64,000 nucleotides of DNA, from NCBI GenBank assembly GCA_913777615.1, contig CAJYTK010000004.1, forward strand, positions 1 to 64,000, read 5' to 3'. Positions 7,777 to 16,882 of this stretch are shown here, one piece after another. A program made the position numbers and the translations under genes. Position 1 is the stretch's first letter, and each line of letters begins with the position of its first letter. Under the pieces are notes generated by a model that ran no database searches, was not told where the DNA came from, and was given only the letters and a program-made list of their open reading frames with translations. Source of the stretch: an uncultured Agrobacterium sp. GTDB taxonomy: Bacteria; Pseudomonadota; Alphaproteobacteria; Rhizobiales; Rhizobiaceae.

Positions 7777-8583
7777 ATGACCGAGACAACAGACGACACA
7801 GCTCAGAGAAAACTCATACCGGCCTTCGCCGGGGGCGGGATCATCGGAGCATTGGGTGGTTTGATCGGGCTTGGCGGCGCCGAATTCCGTTTGCCCCTTC
7901 TCATCGGCATCTTCAACTTCGCAGCACTTGAGGCGGTCATCCTCAACAAGGCCATGAGCCTGGTGGTGGTCGCATCAGCCCTGCCGTTCCGAGCGGCGAC
8001 TGTACCCTTCAGCGAGATCGCTTCGCATTGGCAGATTGTCGTCAACCTATTGGCCGGAAGCCTTGCTGGCGCATGGTTCGGCGCAGGGTGGGCGACCCGC
8101 CTGAAATCCGAGACGCTGTATAAGATCATCTCGGCACTCCTGGTGGTCATCGCGCTCGTCCTGATCTTCGGCCACGATGCCGCGGCGGGACAGCCGCTCT
8201 TATTGGGCGGAGCACAGATCGTCGCGGGCATCGTCGCAGGGTTCGTGATCGGCGTAGTCGCCTCCCTGCTCGGCGTGGCAGGCGGTGAGCTTTTGATCCC
8301 GACGCTCGTGCTCCTGTTCGGCGCAGACATCAAACTCGCAGGATCACTGTCGCTTGCCGTCAGCCTGCCGACGATGCTGGTCGGCTTCACCCGATATAGC
8401 CGCGACCAAAGCTTCTCGGTCCTTGGCCGCAACAAAACATTCCTGCTGGTCATGGCGGCAGGTTCGATCGTGGGCACCTTTATCGGCGGACAAATGCTGG
8501 GGATCGTTCCGAACGCGGTGCTGTTGCCCGCGCTCGCCGTGATCCTGCTGCTGTCTGCCATCAAAGTCTGGCGGCACACATAA
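7777..8583 (+). CDS. TauE/SafE-family membrane exporter
   Basis: 268 residues with about eight TM segments and the duplicated TauE/SafE motif: GGIIGALGGLIGLGGAEFRLPLL near the N terminus and VIGVVASLLGVAGGELLIPTLVLL after residue 150. The family exports sulfite or other organic/inorganic anions. Members often accompany arsenic clusters, but their substrate there is not settled. It lies 66 bp behind the ArsK-like gene in the same orientation, so it is probably in the same arsenic-induced unit. It converges with arsH, with 3 bp between the two stops. Confidence 0.75.
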   Translation: MTETTDDTAQRKLIPAFAGGGIIGALGGLIGLGGAEFRLPLLIGIFNFAALEAVILNKAMSLVVVASALPFRAATVPFSEIASHWQIVVNLLAGSLAGAWFGAGWATRLKSETLYKIISALLVVIALVLIFGHDAAAGQPLLLGGAQIVAGIVAGFVIGVVASLLGVAGGELLIPTLVLLFGADIKLAGSLSLAVSLPTMLVGFTRYSRDQSFSVLGRNKTFLLVMAAGSIVGTFIGGQMLGIVPNAVLLPALAVILLLSAIKVWRHT

Positions 8584-8586
8584 CCG

Positions 8587-9297
8587 TCAGATCGACTTCA
8601 GCGAAACCCGCTTCTCCAGCTCGGCCGCCTCTTCCTTCCGCTCGCTGTAGCGGTCCGTCAGATAAGAGGATGCATCCCTGGTCAGGATCGTGAACTTCAC
8701 CAGCTCCTCGCAGACGTCGACGACGCGATCATAATACGACGACGGCTTCATCCGGCCATCGGTGTCGAATTCCTGAAACGCCTTTGCAACGCTGCTCTGA
8801 TTGGGAATGGTGATCATCCGCATCCAGCGGCCGAGGACGCGCAACTGGTTCACGGCGTTGAAGGACTGGCTGCCGCCGGAAACCTCCATCACCGCCAGCG
8901 TCTTGCCCTGGGTGGGGCGGACGGAGCCGAGCGATAGCGGGATCCAGTCGATCTGCGACTTCATGATGCCGGTCATCGCGCCGTGCCTCTCCGGGCTGAT
9001 CCAGACCTGGCCTTCCGACCATTGCGTGAGATCGCGCAGCTCCTGAACCTTGGGATGACTGACGGGTGCCTCATCCGGGAGCGGCAATCCGGCGGGATCG
9101 AATATCCGAATTTCGCATCCGAGGCGCTCTAGCAGGCGCCGGACCTCAAAGGCGAGAAGGCGGCTATAGGAGACTTCGCGCAGAGATCCATAGAGGATCA
9201 GGATCCTCGGCTTGTGCGTCGAGAATGCCGGCCGAAGCGATTCTGCCGCGATGGGCTGAAGATGGTCGTCGTGCAGAGCGGGAAATGTCTCAGACAA
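8587..9297 (-). CDS. arsH: ArsH, NADPH-dependent FMN oxidoreductase
   Basis: 236 residues from a TTG start at 9297 ([13 protein letters not shown]), preceded by AGGAAGGAAAG. It is a flavodoxin-like fold: the phosphate-binding loop [11 protein letters not shown] binds FMN, and [22 protein letters not shown] is the ArsH signature. ArsH oxidises trivalent methylated or aromatic arsenicals to less toxic pentavalent forms. It is the last gene of the minus-strand ars operon and overlaps the 3' end of arsC by 8 bp. The frame is open further upstream, but that part is antisense/overlapping arsC sequence and is not used. Confidence 0.9.
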   Translation of the reverse strand: MSETFPALHDDHLQPIAAESLRPAFSTHKPRILILYGSLREVSYSRLLAFEVRRLLERLGCEIRIFDPAGLPLPDEAPVSHPKVQELRDLTQWSEGQVWISPERHGAMTGIMKSQIDWIPLSLGSVRPTQGKTLAVMEVSGGSQSFNAVNQLRVLGRWMRMITIPNQSSVAKAFQEFDTDGRMKPSSYYDRVVDVCEELVKFTILTRDASSYLTDRYSERKEEAAELEKRVSLKSI

Positions 9298-9715
9298 TGC
9301 GCTTTCCTTCCTGGTCGAGGACCTGTTCGCCGTCTTCCTTGGTGAACGGTCCTTTGAAGGCGTCGACCGGCAGAATGTCGAGCACGACCTCCGAGGGGCG
9401 AGCAAGTCTGGTGCCGAGCGGCGTGACGACGAATGGTCGGTTGATCAGAATCGGGGTGGCGATCATCGCGTCCAGCAACTGCTCATCGGTGAGGCCCGGA
9501 TTGTCGAGGCCGAGTTCCCCATAGGGCGTGCCCTTCTCACGGATCGCTTCGCGGACCGTGAGGCCGGCATCTGCGATCATCTTCGAAAGCTGCGCGCGCG
9601 ATGGTGGGTTCTGAAGGTATTCGATGACGGTGGGTTCGATCCCGGCGGCGCGGATCAGCGCCAGCGTGTTGCGCGACGTGCCGCAGGCCGGATTATGATA
9701 GATGACGGCGTCCAT
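9290..9715 (-). CDS. arsC: Arsenate reductase, glutaredoxin-dependent type
   Basis: 141 residues, the length of the plasmid R773 enzyme. [20 protein letters not shown] contains the catalytic Cys of the HNPxCxTSRN motif; R in the RPFVVT segment completes the active site. The enzyme reduces arsenate to arsenite using glutathione/glutaredoxin, feeding the exporter. Acr3 ends 2 bp before this start and arsH overlaps its end. A second arsenate reductase of a different fold lies in the same operon (10778-11305). Confidence 0.9.
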   Translation of the reverse strand: MDAVIYHNPACGTSRNTLALIRAAGIEPTVIEYLQNPPSRAQLSKMIADAGLTVREAIREKGTPYGELGLDNPGLTDEQLLDAMIATPILINRPFVVTPLGTRLARPSEVVLDILPVDAFKGPFTKEDGEQVLDQEGKRIV

Positions 9716-9717
9716 GG

Positions 9718-10776
9718 TTAGGGCCTTTCGATGATGGTGTTGCGGGAAACGGCGGGCGATGCCTCGTACCAACCCTTCGAGCGGTTCACGATCCAGACGA
9801 CCGACAGCATCACGGGCACCTCGATCAGAACACCGACGACGGTGGCGAGTGCCGCGCCCGACTGAAACCCGAAGAGACTGATGGCGGCTGCGACCGCAAG
9901 TTCGAAAAAGTTGCTGGCACCGATGAGCGCTGACGGCCCGGCGACGCAATGGCGCTCGCCTGCCATGCGGTTCAGAATATAAGCCAGACCGGAGTTCAAA
10001 TAGACCTGGATCAAGATCGGCACGGCCAGCAGTGCGATGATGGCCGGCTGGGCGATGATCTGCTCGCCCTGGAAGGCAAAAAGAAGCACGAGCGTGGCGA
10101 GCAACGCCATGAGCGATACCGGCTGGAGCTTCGCAAGCAAGCGGTCGAGCGCGCCCGTCGTGCCGTCGGTCGTCAGGTAGCTGCGCAGCACCTGGGCGAT
10201 GATGACGGGAACCACGATGTAAAGCGCGACCGACAGGGCGAGCGTCGCCCACGGCACGGTGATAGCCGATAGGCCCAAAAGTAGACCGACGATCGGGGCG
10301 AAGGCGACGACCATGATCGCGTCGTTCAGGGCGACCTGCGAGAGGGTGAAAAGCGGCTCGCCCCGTGTCAGGTTCGACCATACGAAGACCATGGCTGTGC
10401 ATGGAGCCGCTGCAAGGATGATCAGGCCTGCAATATAAGAGTCAATCTGGTCTGCCGGCAGATAGGGCCGAAAGAGCCAGCCGACGAACAGCCATCCCAG
10501 CAATGCCATGGAGAACGGTTTGATCGCCCAGTTGATGATCAGCGTGACGCCGATCCCGCGCCAGTAGGAGCCGACCTGTGCCAGCGACCGGAAATCGATC
10601 TTCAGCAGCATCGGTATGACCATCAGCCAGATCAGTATGGCGACAGGGATGTTCACCTTAGCGACCTCGGCGCCGCCGATGATCTGGAAGACGCCGGGCA
10701 TCAGGTGACCGAGGGCAACGCCGACGGCGATACAGAGGAAGACCCAGACGGTCAGGTATCGTTCAAATGTCGACAT
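9718..10776 (-). CDS. acr3: Acr3 arsenite efflux permease
   Basis: 352 residues from ATG at 10776 (MSTFERYLTVWVFLCIAVGVALG), the usual Acr3 length, with ten TM segments. The conserved TM4 cysteine is seen in AAPCTAMVFVWSNL, and the conserved TM9 glutamate in GASNFFELAVAAAISLFG. It exports arsenite using the proton-motive force. It starts 1 bp after the LMW-PTP arsC stop and ends 2 bp before the glutaredoxin-type arsC start, so reduction and export are tightly coupled genetically. Confidence 0.93.
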   Translation of the reverse strand: MSTFERYLTVWVFLCIAVGVALGHLMPGVFQIIGGAEVAKVNIPVAILIWLMVIPMLLKIDFRSLAQVGSYWRGIGVTLIINWAIKPFSMALLGWLFVGWLFRPYLPADQIDSYIAGLIILAAAPCTAMVFVWSNLTRGEPLFTLSQVALNDAIMVVAFAPIVGLLLGLSAITVPWATLALSVALYIVVPVIIAQVLRSYLTTDGTTGALDRLLAKLQPVSLMALLATLVLLFAFQGEQIIAQPAIIALLAVPILIQVYLNSGLAYILNRMAGERHCVAGPSALIGASNFFELAVAAAISLFGFQSGAALATVVGVLIEVPVMLSVVWIVNRSKGWYEASPAVSRNTIIERP

Positions 10777-10777
10777 C

Positions 10778-11305
10778 TTACTCGGCCTTCGCGGATTTGA
10801 CCGACGCGCCTCCCAATGAACCGATCTGGCGAACGTGCTGTTCGAGGGCCAGGCGGTCGATCGAGGCGATGGGCAGGTTGATGAAGGCGCTGATCCGGTT
10901 CTTGAGGAACCGTGCAGCTTGAGCGAATGCGCGCTGGATCTCGACTTCAGTGCCGACGACGGCCGCCGGATCCTCGACACCCCAGTGGGCAGTCATCGGA
11001 TGGCCGATCCAGACCGGGCAGGCCTCACCGGCTGCGCTGTCGCAGACGGTGAAGATGAAATCCATCTCTGGGCTGCCTGCCTCGGCGAACACGTCCCAAC
11101 TCTTCGATGAGAAACCCGTCGATGGATAGCCGAGCGCATCCAGTTCTTTCAGCGCGTGCGGATTGACTTCGCCCTTCGGCTGGCTGCCGGCGGAATAGGC
11201 CTTGAACCGGCCGCCGCCCTCTTTGTTGAGGATAGACTCGGCGAGAATAGAGCGAGCGGAATTGCCCGTGCAGAGGAACAGCACGTTATAGGTCTTGTCA
11301 GTCAT
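10778..11305 (-). CDS. arsC: Arsenate reductase, low-molecular-weight phosphatase fold
   Basis: 175 residues from ATG at 11305. The P-loop FLCTGNSARS is the CX5R motif of LMW-PTP enzymes; the Cys attacks arsenate. Further Cys residues in FTVCDSAAGEACPVW are the resolving cysteines used by thioredoxin- or glutaredoxin-linked members. The C-terminal 35 residues extend the usual core. Two unrelated arsenate reductases in one operon broaden the redox partners that can be used; this is common in rhizobia. Confidence 0.88.
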   Translation of the reverse strand: MTDKTYNVLFLCTGNSARSILAESILNKEGGGRFKAYSAGSQPKGEVNPHALKELDALGYPSTGFSSKSWDVFAEAGSPEMDFIFTVCDSAAGEACPVWIGHPMTAHWGVEDPAAVVGTEVEIQRAFAQAARFLKNRISAFINLPIASIDRLALEQHVRQIGSLGGASVKSAKAE

Positions 11306-11319
11306 GGTCGTGGTCCGTG

Positions 11320-11760
11320 TTAGGTTGGAGGCCTGTTGAGCTTCATGATGGTCGCCGACGAGGGGCAAATGGAGGATAGTTGGCGGGTCGCAAGCACCGC
11401 GGCCGGCACTTCGGCCCGCGGCACTTCTGAAAACCCGATGCTCGAGAAAAATGGCGCGGCGCTCGTCGTTGCAAGAAAGACGTCGCCGTCGCCTACGCCT
11501 TGCAGAGCAGCTTCTACGATGGCCTGTCCCACGCCATGACCCCGGCAGGCCGGAAGCACGACAACAGATCGTAGCAGGTAATCGCTGTCGCATCGTTCGA
11601 GGCCGGCATAGCCCACAATCTCGTTTGTACCAGAAATGGCTTCAAAGAAGGCGCGACCTTGATCCTCGATATCATCGGTCGGAAGGTTTGCGTCGTGGAG
11701 CGCTTCACGTAGACGGGTGTCGTCACCGGAAACTTGGTGTAATGTGATCGCGCTCAACAT
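11320..11760 (-). CDS. arsN2: GNAT acetyltransferase, ArsN2-like
   Basis: 146 residues from ATG at 11760. The GNAT acetyl-CoA loop is seen in LLRSVVVLPACRGHGVGQAIVEAAL, followed by FFSSIGFSEVPRAEVP. ArsN-type enzymes in arsenic operons acetylate compounds such as arsenical antibiotics; ArsN1 acts on phosphinothricin-like arsinothricin, whereas ArsN2 substrates are less clear. Its ATG overlaps the arsR stop (ATGTTGA), showing it is the second gene of this operon. Confidence 0.75.
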   Translation of the reverse strand: MLSAITLHQVSGDDTRLREALHDANLPTDDIEDQGRAFFEAISGTNEIVGYAGLERCDSDYLLRSVVVLPACRGHGVGQAIVEAALQGVGDGDVFLATTSAAPFFSSIGFSEVPRAEVPAAVLATRQLSSICPSSATIMKLNRPPT

Positions 11761-12107
11761 GGCTTCGCCTCCGGCGCGCAACAAGGGGTCAGTTCTGCAA
11801 TGAGCGGCGCGCAAACCTCTGTCGAACCACCACAGCAGTCCTTCAGCAGGAATAGAGTCAGGTCGCGCAGGCCGTCGAGGTCGGCCCGGTAGATGATTGA
11901 TCGGCTCTGGCGCTCGCTCTTCACCAACCCGGCACGCGATAGTGTTGCAAGATGCGCTGACATCGTGTTCTGCGGGACATCGAGGAACCGGGCTAGCTCG
12001 CCAGCCGGAATGCCATCCGGCTCGTGCCGGACGAGCAACCGAAATGTCTCAAGGCGGGTGTTCTGGGCCAAGGCCGCGAGGGCCGTTATCGCGCTATTGC
12101 TTTCCAT
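11754..12107 (-). CDS. arsR: ArsR-family metalloregulator, first gene of ars operon
   Basis: 117 residues. LAALAQNTRLETFRLLVRHEPDGIPAGELARFLDVPQ and NTMSAHLATLSRAGLV form the winged HTH; QSRSIIYRADLDGL is the wing. C-terminal Cys pairs (LKDCCGG and TPCCAPEAKPC) are likely As(III) ligands. It leads the operon arsR-arsN2-arsC-acr3-arsC-arsH. A dyad just upstream (12108-12127) is its probable operator. It is clearly different in sequence from the ArsR at 6144, so the cluster has two separately controlled arms. Confidence 0.88.
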   Translation of the reverse strand: MESNSAITALAALAQNTRLETFRLLVRHEPDGIPAGELARFLDVPQNTMSAHLATLSRAGLVKSERQSRSIIYRADLDGLRDLTLFLLKDCCGGSTEVCAPLIAELTPCCAPEAKPC

Positions 12108-12127
12108 ATATCCAGAATAACGGATAT
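12108..12127. promoter_or_regulatory. Candidate ArsR operator upstream of second arsR
   Basis: Perfect inverted repeat ATATCC-N8-GGATAT directly abutting the arsR start codon on the minus strand. It differs from the TTCAA/TTGAA dyad at 6126, in line with two ArsR proteins of different specificity. Inference from symmetry and position. Confidence 0.5.
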
Positions 12128-12199
12128 CTTGTTGAAGTCAAGCGGCTCGATACCACGAGATGATGGCGCCGCTAAAAGGCCAGCGGCGCCATTGTGCTG

Positions 12200-12949
12200 T
12201 TACAGGTTGTCGAGAAACGACAATAGCTTGTCACCAGCTTTGAACCGGCGGAAGGGCTGCTCGCTCAATGGGGCCACCTTCGCAAGCGCCGCCTCCTTTA
12301 TTGCGAGATGCGCGTGAAGGTAGGCCTGTGTGGAGCGTGTGGATTCATGCCCCAGCCATAGCGAAATCACCGTGCTGTCTACGCCGGCATCCAGCAATTC
12401 CATTGCCGCACTGTGACGAAGTACGTGCGGTGATATTCGTTTTGCTCGCAGAGAGGGGCATTGCTGTGCCGCCTGCTTCACATACTTCGCCAGCAGATAT
12501 TGGACCGCGTCCGGGCTCATCCGAGATCCATGCACGGTTGGGAAGAGGATGTCGGAAGTCTCCGGTCTTGGCTCGTCCAACCATTGTTTGAGCGCAGCAC
12601 TCAGAATTTTGGTCAGCGGTGTGGCACGCTCCTTCCGTCCCTTTCCGAAGCAACGAATGTGGGCGCCGGCGTCCAGGGTCACGGCACTCCGTTCAAGCCC
12701 GACCAGTTCGGAGAGCCGCATGCCTGTCTGAGTTGCCGTCAGGAGGAGGCAGTAGTCGCGGCGACCGATCCATAATCGCCTGTCCGGTGCTGCCAAAAGC
12801 GCCTTGATCTCATCCCGGACAAGGAACTGTACCTCGCGCTTCGCGCCGATTTTGCCGGGGATGGCAAGCACGCGTTGGATCTGGTGGCTAAAGGCAGGCT
12901 CCTCGAAAGCAAGGAACCGAAAGAACGCTCGAATATCCGCCGCCATCAA
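12200..12949 (-). pseudogene. Tyrosine recombinase, N-terminally truncated remnant
   Basis: 249 residues ending DKLLSFLDNL. The catalytic domain is complete: R in TGMRLSELVGL, K in CFGKGRKERATP, H-x-x-R in SPHVLRHSAAMELL, H in LGHES and the nucleophile Y in STQAYLHAHL. The start (MMAADIRAFFRFLAFEEPAF) corresponds to the middle of the core-binding domain: relatives have about 80 more residues before RAFFRFL, and these are absent upstream. So it is probably a broken gene marking a junction between the arsenic cluster and the CBASS operon. It may have moved the arsenic genes earlier (inference). It is distinct from the recombinase at 20402-22012. Confidence 0.7.
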
Positions 12950-13449
12950 TCATAAGCGTCGAAGTTGACTCCCGCTGTTGCTTCTTGTCCAAACGAAACA
13001 AGCTCAAGCATCATAGTCGCCGATGCCGCCAAATTAGTAGGTTTGATCCTTTCTGGCGCTCAGCTTCGGCTTTACGTGCAGTGTTCGGAAATCAAGCCAA
13101 CCGCCGATGGACACTTAATGCGGCTTGTCTTATTTAACACGGTTTCGATAGTGCCCCCGGCTTCGACGCCACCCTCGCCAGTGCTATATCGAGGCTGTAA
13201 TCTTCTTTCAAAGACCGTCGCGATATCAGCAACGCTTTGACATAAAGCGCCCTCTTGATTAACGTGTAATACTTAAGTAAATACAACCTAACTCCACATC
13301 AGTCGTTGCGACTGTAATCCGTCAGCGGATTGCTGGCCCTCGGGATCGATTGAACTCTAACCCGTAGAGTGTTGAGTTGTCAGGCAATGTGCACGTCCGA
13401 GCAAGCTCTGAGGGCGTGCTTGTCAATCGGTCAGCAGAATGGGGCGCTT
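12950..13449. other. Intergenic region upstream of CBASS (500 bp)
   Basis: Lies between the truncated recombinase and the CD-NTase start. Frames here (such as 12965-13240) show no motifs. It should contain the CBASS promoter and the breakpoint that removed the recombinase N terminus. The CD-NTase frame is open upstream to 13369 but lacks a good start before 13450. Confidence 0.4.
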
Positions 13450-14661
13450 ATGATTACGATAACCAAACAAGCCGAAGGTTATCTTGAAGCACTGGCAGAC
13501 GAACTTACCATCTCGCCCAGCAGATACGAGCAAGCAGTCGCCCGGTACGAATCCTTGGGTGCCTGGCTGCATCGTGAGGCATCGACCGTGAGGCAGTACG
13601 ATCCGCAGGTCTACTCCCAAGGCTCGTTTCGACTGGGTACCGTTATCAGACCAGACGACGAAAACGGTCAGTATGATGTTGACTCCGTTTGCGAGCTGGC
13701 CTCCCTCACGAAGGGGTCTTTGACTCAGTATTCGCTCAAAGAAATGCTTCGGGTCGAGATTGAATCATATCGCGTGGCGCAATCAATGCGAAAGCCGCTC
13801 GGGGAAGGCCGTCGTTGCTGGACGCTTGAGTATGCAGAGGGCGCCCAGTTTCACATGGACATTGTTCCGGCGCTGCCTAACGGGACCGCTACGCGCTTGC
13901 TGCTGGAAACGAGGGGGCTTGACGCGCAGTGGGCCGGGAGCGCGATAGCCATCACGGACAATAAACACCCTCTTTTCTATCAGCAAACGACGGAGTGGCC
14001 GCGATCTAATCCGAAGGGCTATGCCAACTGGTTTCGCTCGCGTATGGCTGTCGCGTTTACGCGAAAGCGACGTCAACTCGCCGAAGCACTCCATGCAAGC
14101 GTGGAAAGCATCCCTGAGTATCGTGTGGTGACACCGTTACAACAGGCAATTATGATCCTGAAACGGCACCGCGACCAAATGTTTGCGATCCGTAAGGATG
14201 TGAAACCAATCTCGGTAATCCTCACTACCCTGTCGGCGCACGCATACGGGGGCGAAGAAACGATCGGCCAGGCCCTCGTTTCGATCCTCACGAATATGAA
14301 CAGCTTCATCAGCTTCGATGGCTTCCAATACAGTATTCCTAATCCGTCTGACCCCCTTGAGAACTTTGCCGACAAGTGGGCCGAGTATCCGGAACGTCGC
14401 GCTGCTTTCTTCGAGTGGCTGGAAGCGGCAAGGCGAGATTTCCTATACGCTGCCCAGCAGAGCAGCAGTCAGGTAATAACCGACTCCGTGGCGCTCGGCA
14501 TAGGTCGTGGTCTAGCAGAGAGAGCGAGAGATCGCGCGGCGCCAAAGCCGGCGGCGTCGCTACTCCGTCCCGCTACCGTCGCAACCTCCGCCGCCGCTGC
14601 GCCATCGTTCCCCGCCCAAGCCCGCATCCCAGGTAAGCCCGCAGGCTTCGGCAGCAAATGA
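13450..14661 (+). CDS. CBASS cyclic-oligonucleotide synthase (CD-NTase)
   Basis: 403 residues from ATG at 13450. The nucleotidyltransferase core shows YSQGSFRLGT (about 55-64), D76-V-D78 (YDVDSV) and the third acidic residue D137 in FHMDIVPALP, the CD-NTase metal-binding triad. The C-terminal 50 residues are Ala/Pro-rich and disordered, ending GKPAGFGSK. In type II CBASS the CD-NTase C terminus is joined by Cap2 to cell targets, which primes signalling. Phage infection would trigger synthesis of a cyclic nucleotide that activates Cap5. Its stop overlaps the cap2 start (ATGA). The product nucleotide and clade cannot be told from reading. Confidence 0.85.
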   Translation: MITITKQAEGYLEALADELTISPSRYEQAVARYESLGAWLHREASTVRQYDPQVYSQGSFRLGTVIRPDDENGQYDVDSVCELASLTKGSLTQYSLKEMLRVEIESYRVAQSMRKPLGEGRRCWTLEYAEGAQFHMDIVPALPNGTATRLLLETRGLDAQWAGSAIAITDNKHPLFYQQTTEWPRSNPKGYANWFRSRMAVAFTRKRRQLAEALHASVESIPEYRVVTPLQQAIMILKRHRDQMFAIRKDVKPISVILTTLSAHAYGGEETIGQALVSILTNMNSFISFDGFQYSIPNPSDPLENFADKWAEYPERRAAFFEWLEAARRDFLYAAQQSSSQVITDSVALGIGRGLAERARDRAAPKPAASLLRPATVATSAAAAPSFPAQARIPGKPAGFGSK

Positions 14662-16376
14662 TTTGGTGGGTTTCAGATCCCGACCGAGGTCTGTCTGAAC
14701 GGCTTGAAATTGCCCGGTTAGAGCAATCGGCTGATTGGCTACAGAATGTGCGGTGGCGACTTGATGGATTGAAGCTGTTACTTGACTTTGAGATTGTCGA
14801 TGCGCATTCCAGATGGCGCCTCACAATGCACTACCCAGAATTTTTTCCCTCGATTCCTCCCTTGGTGTTCAATGCGGACGGAGAACGTATCTCCGGACAT
14901 CAGTACGGTCAGTCGGGCGAGCTTTGTCTTGAGTATCGCCCAGATAACTGGGAGATCACTTGCACCGGCTCAATGATGATCGAAAGTGCTCATCGCCTGC
15001 TGGTCGGCGAGAGTGGAGGATCTCACGGCCAGGAGGTCATCTCAGTTCACGCGGTATCAGAAGGCCAGCGACTTCGCGGAACTTATCTGAGACTGGTCAT
15101 TCCTGAAGAAGCATTACGTTTGATGCAACTCTTGGAGGATGACAACCAAATACCGATCGAGATAGAGGAGCACTTATACGGTGAAGCTGCTGTGGCGCAT
15201 CTTACGGCTGTTGGCACTAGCGACAAGAGAATGTGGCAACAAGGTAAGCCAGTTTCGACCTCCTCTAATTACAAAGGTACCGCGATCCGCGTTCGCAGGG
15301 GATTGACATTTCCAGGTCCAGCTAACGAAGAGACCTTAGCTTTCATTCTTGAGGCCGTATGTGTCGTCGAAGAGTACCCGGAATGGCCGCCTGCCACCTA
15401 CCTGCTTGTGGATGACGCGACCGCATGGTTGGCGATGGCCGTTCGCAAAGCGGAAGGCGGCGTCCGTGTTTACGGTTACGCGACATTCGTAATCGGGCCC
15501 GACCAACAGCGACTACCCGTGGCAAACTCAACGCTAGCCGACAAGCGTATCGCGCTGATAGGATGCGGATCCCTGGGATCGAGAACCGCGGCAATGCTGG
15601 TGCGATCGGGTGCCCGAAGTCTTGAATTGTTTGACGACGACATTCTGACTCCTGGAAACTTGGTCCGGAATGAGTTGGACTGGCGTGGTGTCGGTGCTCA
15701 CAAGGCGAAGGTACTACGGGCGCGGCTTCGCGAAATTGCGCCGAATGCGAATATCGCAGTGCAAATCGTAAATCTTGGCGGTCAGGAGAGTTCTGAATGG
15801 ACGGCCACTGCGCTCGAAACACTCTCCAAATGCGACCTGATTATCGACGCTACAGCGGATGCCACCGTTTTTGGCCTCGCCGCAGCCGCTGCTAGGTTTA
15901 GGGGCCGGGCCATGATCTGGGCTGAGATCTTTAGCGGCGGGATCGGCGGGATAGTGGCTCGATCTCGACCAGGACACGATCCTTCACCCGACCTCGCGCG
16001 GCGCCAGATACTCACATGGTGCGAGGATAAGAATGTTGAGTGGGAACCGTTATCGATTCATGTGGACTATGGCGTTTCAAGGACGGATCAGCCGCCGTTG
16101 ATCGCTGACGATGCAGATGTTTCCGTAATCGCCGGCCACCTCGCACGTTTGGCTATAGACACTCTTCGAGGAGGCGGAAGCCAGTTTCCCGCGCCGGCAT
16201 ATGCGATCGGCCTTGCCGAAGGTTGGATATTTACAGCTCCTTTCGACACACATCCCATCACCTACACGGGCACTGACGGATGGGTCGGAGGATCGTCCCC
16301 CGACGAATCAAAGCTGAAAGAACTCGTGTCCCTTCTCTTCCCCGAACAGGACCAGGATGCAAGTTGCTCTGTCTAG
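14658..16376 (+). CDS. cap2: Cap2, E2-E1 fusion ubiquitin-like ligase of type II CBASS
   Basis: 572 residues. The N-terminal E2-like domain (about 1-120) has MHYPEFFPSIPPLVF and the catalytic Cys90 in GELCLEYRPDNW. A linker follows, then the E1/ThiF-like adenylation domain with the nucleotide loop IGCGSLGSRTAAML (about 301-314), DDDILTPGNLVRNEL and DLIIDATADATV. Cap2 activates and transfers the CD-NTase C terminus onto target proteins. The E1 catalytic cysteine is not obvious: the GGIGGIVARSRPG segment is followed by a Cys in ILTWCEDKN rather than the usual pattern. It overlaps the CD-NTase gene by 4 bp and cap3 by 20 bp. Confidence 0.88.
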   Translation: MIWWVSDPDRGLSERLEIARLEQSADWLQNVRWRLDGLKLLLDFEIVDAHSRWRLTMHYPEFFPSIPPLVFNADGERISGHQYGQSGELCLEYRPDNWEITCTGSMMIESAHRLLVGESGGSHGQEVISVHAVSEGQRLRGTYLRLVIPEEALRLMQLLEDDNQIPIEIEEHLYGEAAVAHLTAVGTSDKRMWQQGKPVSTSSNYKGTAIRVRRGLTFPGPANEETLAFILEAVCVVEEYPEWPPATYLLVDDATAWLAMAVRKAEGGVRVYGYATFVIGPDQQRLPVANSTLADKRIALIGCGSLGSRTAAMLVRSGARSLELFDDDILTPGNLVRNELDWRGVGAHKAKVLRARLREIAPNANIAVQIVNLGGQESSEWTATALETLSKCDLIIDATADATVFGLAAAAARFRGRAMIWAEIFSGGIGGIVARSRPGHDPSPDLARRQILTWCEDKNVEWEPLSIHVDYGVSRTDQPPLIADDADVSVIAGHLARLAIDTLRGGGSQFPAPAYAIGLAEGWIFTAPFDTHPITYTGTDGWVGGSSPDESKLKELVSLLFPEQDQDASCSV

Positions 16377-16827
16377 CTCTGTCCGCAGGAAGATTTGCTT
16401 GGAGCTGTTCCGATCAGGGAACAAGGAAACCGGCGGTTTGCTGCTTGCTGAACAATTGGACGGCGAGGGTAGATTTCGGGTTGTAGATGTCACTGTGGAT
16501 CCGAAGGGCGGCGATAAGGACTATTTTGAGCGTCGGCCGGAGCTGCACGCCCAAGCATTGGAGGCTTTCTTCGAGAAGCATGGCAACAACTTCCGTCGCT
16601 TCAACTATCTAGGAGAGTGGCACTCCCATCCAAGCTTCGCAGTAAAACCGAGCCCGACGGATATAGTGACGATGCAGGCGATGGTCGAGGACAGCGGTAA
16701 TATCGATTTCTCAGTCTTGATGATTGTTAGGCTGCGGATGTTCGTGATGATGCAAGTAGGAACATACATATTCATGCGCGGTCGGGTGCCGCAGCCTGTA
16801 GAAATGATCGATGACCCGGAGCCGTAA
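16357..16827 (+). CDS. cap3: Cap3, JAB/JAMM isopeptidase of type II CBASS
   Basis: 156 residues. The JAMM zinc motif is exact: E24 in GNKETGGLLL, then H89-S-H91 followed by S99 and D102 (EWHSHP...PSPTD), that is HxHx7Sx2D. Cap3 cleaves CD-NTase-target conjugates and may trim the CD-NTase tail, opposing Cap2. It starts 20 bp inside cap2, showing translational coupling. Cap5 follows after a 55-bp gap. Confidence 0.88.
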   Translation: MQVALSSSVRRKICLELFRSGNKETGGLLLAEQLDGEGRFRVVDVTVDPKGGDKDYFERRPELHAQALEAFFEKHGNNFRRFNYLGEWHSHPSFAVKPSPTDIVTMQAMVEDSGNIDFSVLMIVRLRMFVMMQVGTYIFMRGRVPQPVEMIDDPEP

Positions 16828-16882
16828 TCGTTTTGAAGTTAAGTTTTAACGGTGTCGCGGGCAGTACGGAACAGGAGGGACC

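Noticed and set aside
12965-13240. 91-codon frame upstream of CBASS
   Set aside because: No motif, odd composition and no neighbour coupling; probably chance.
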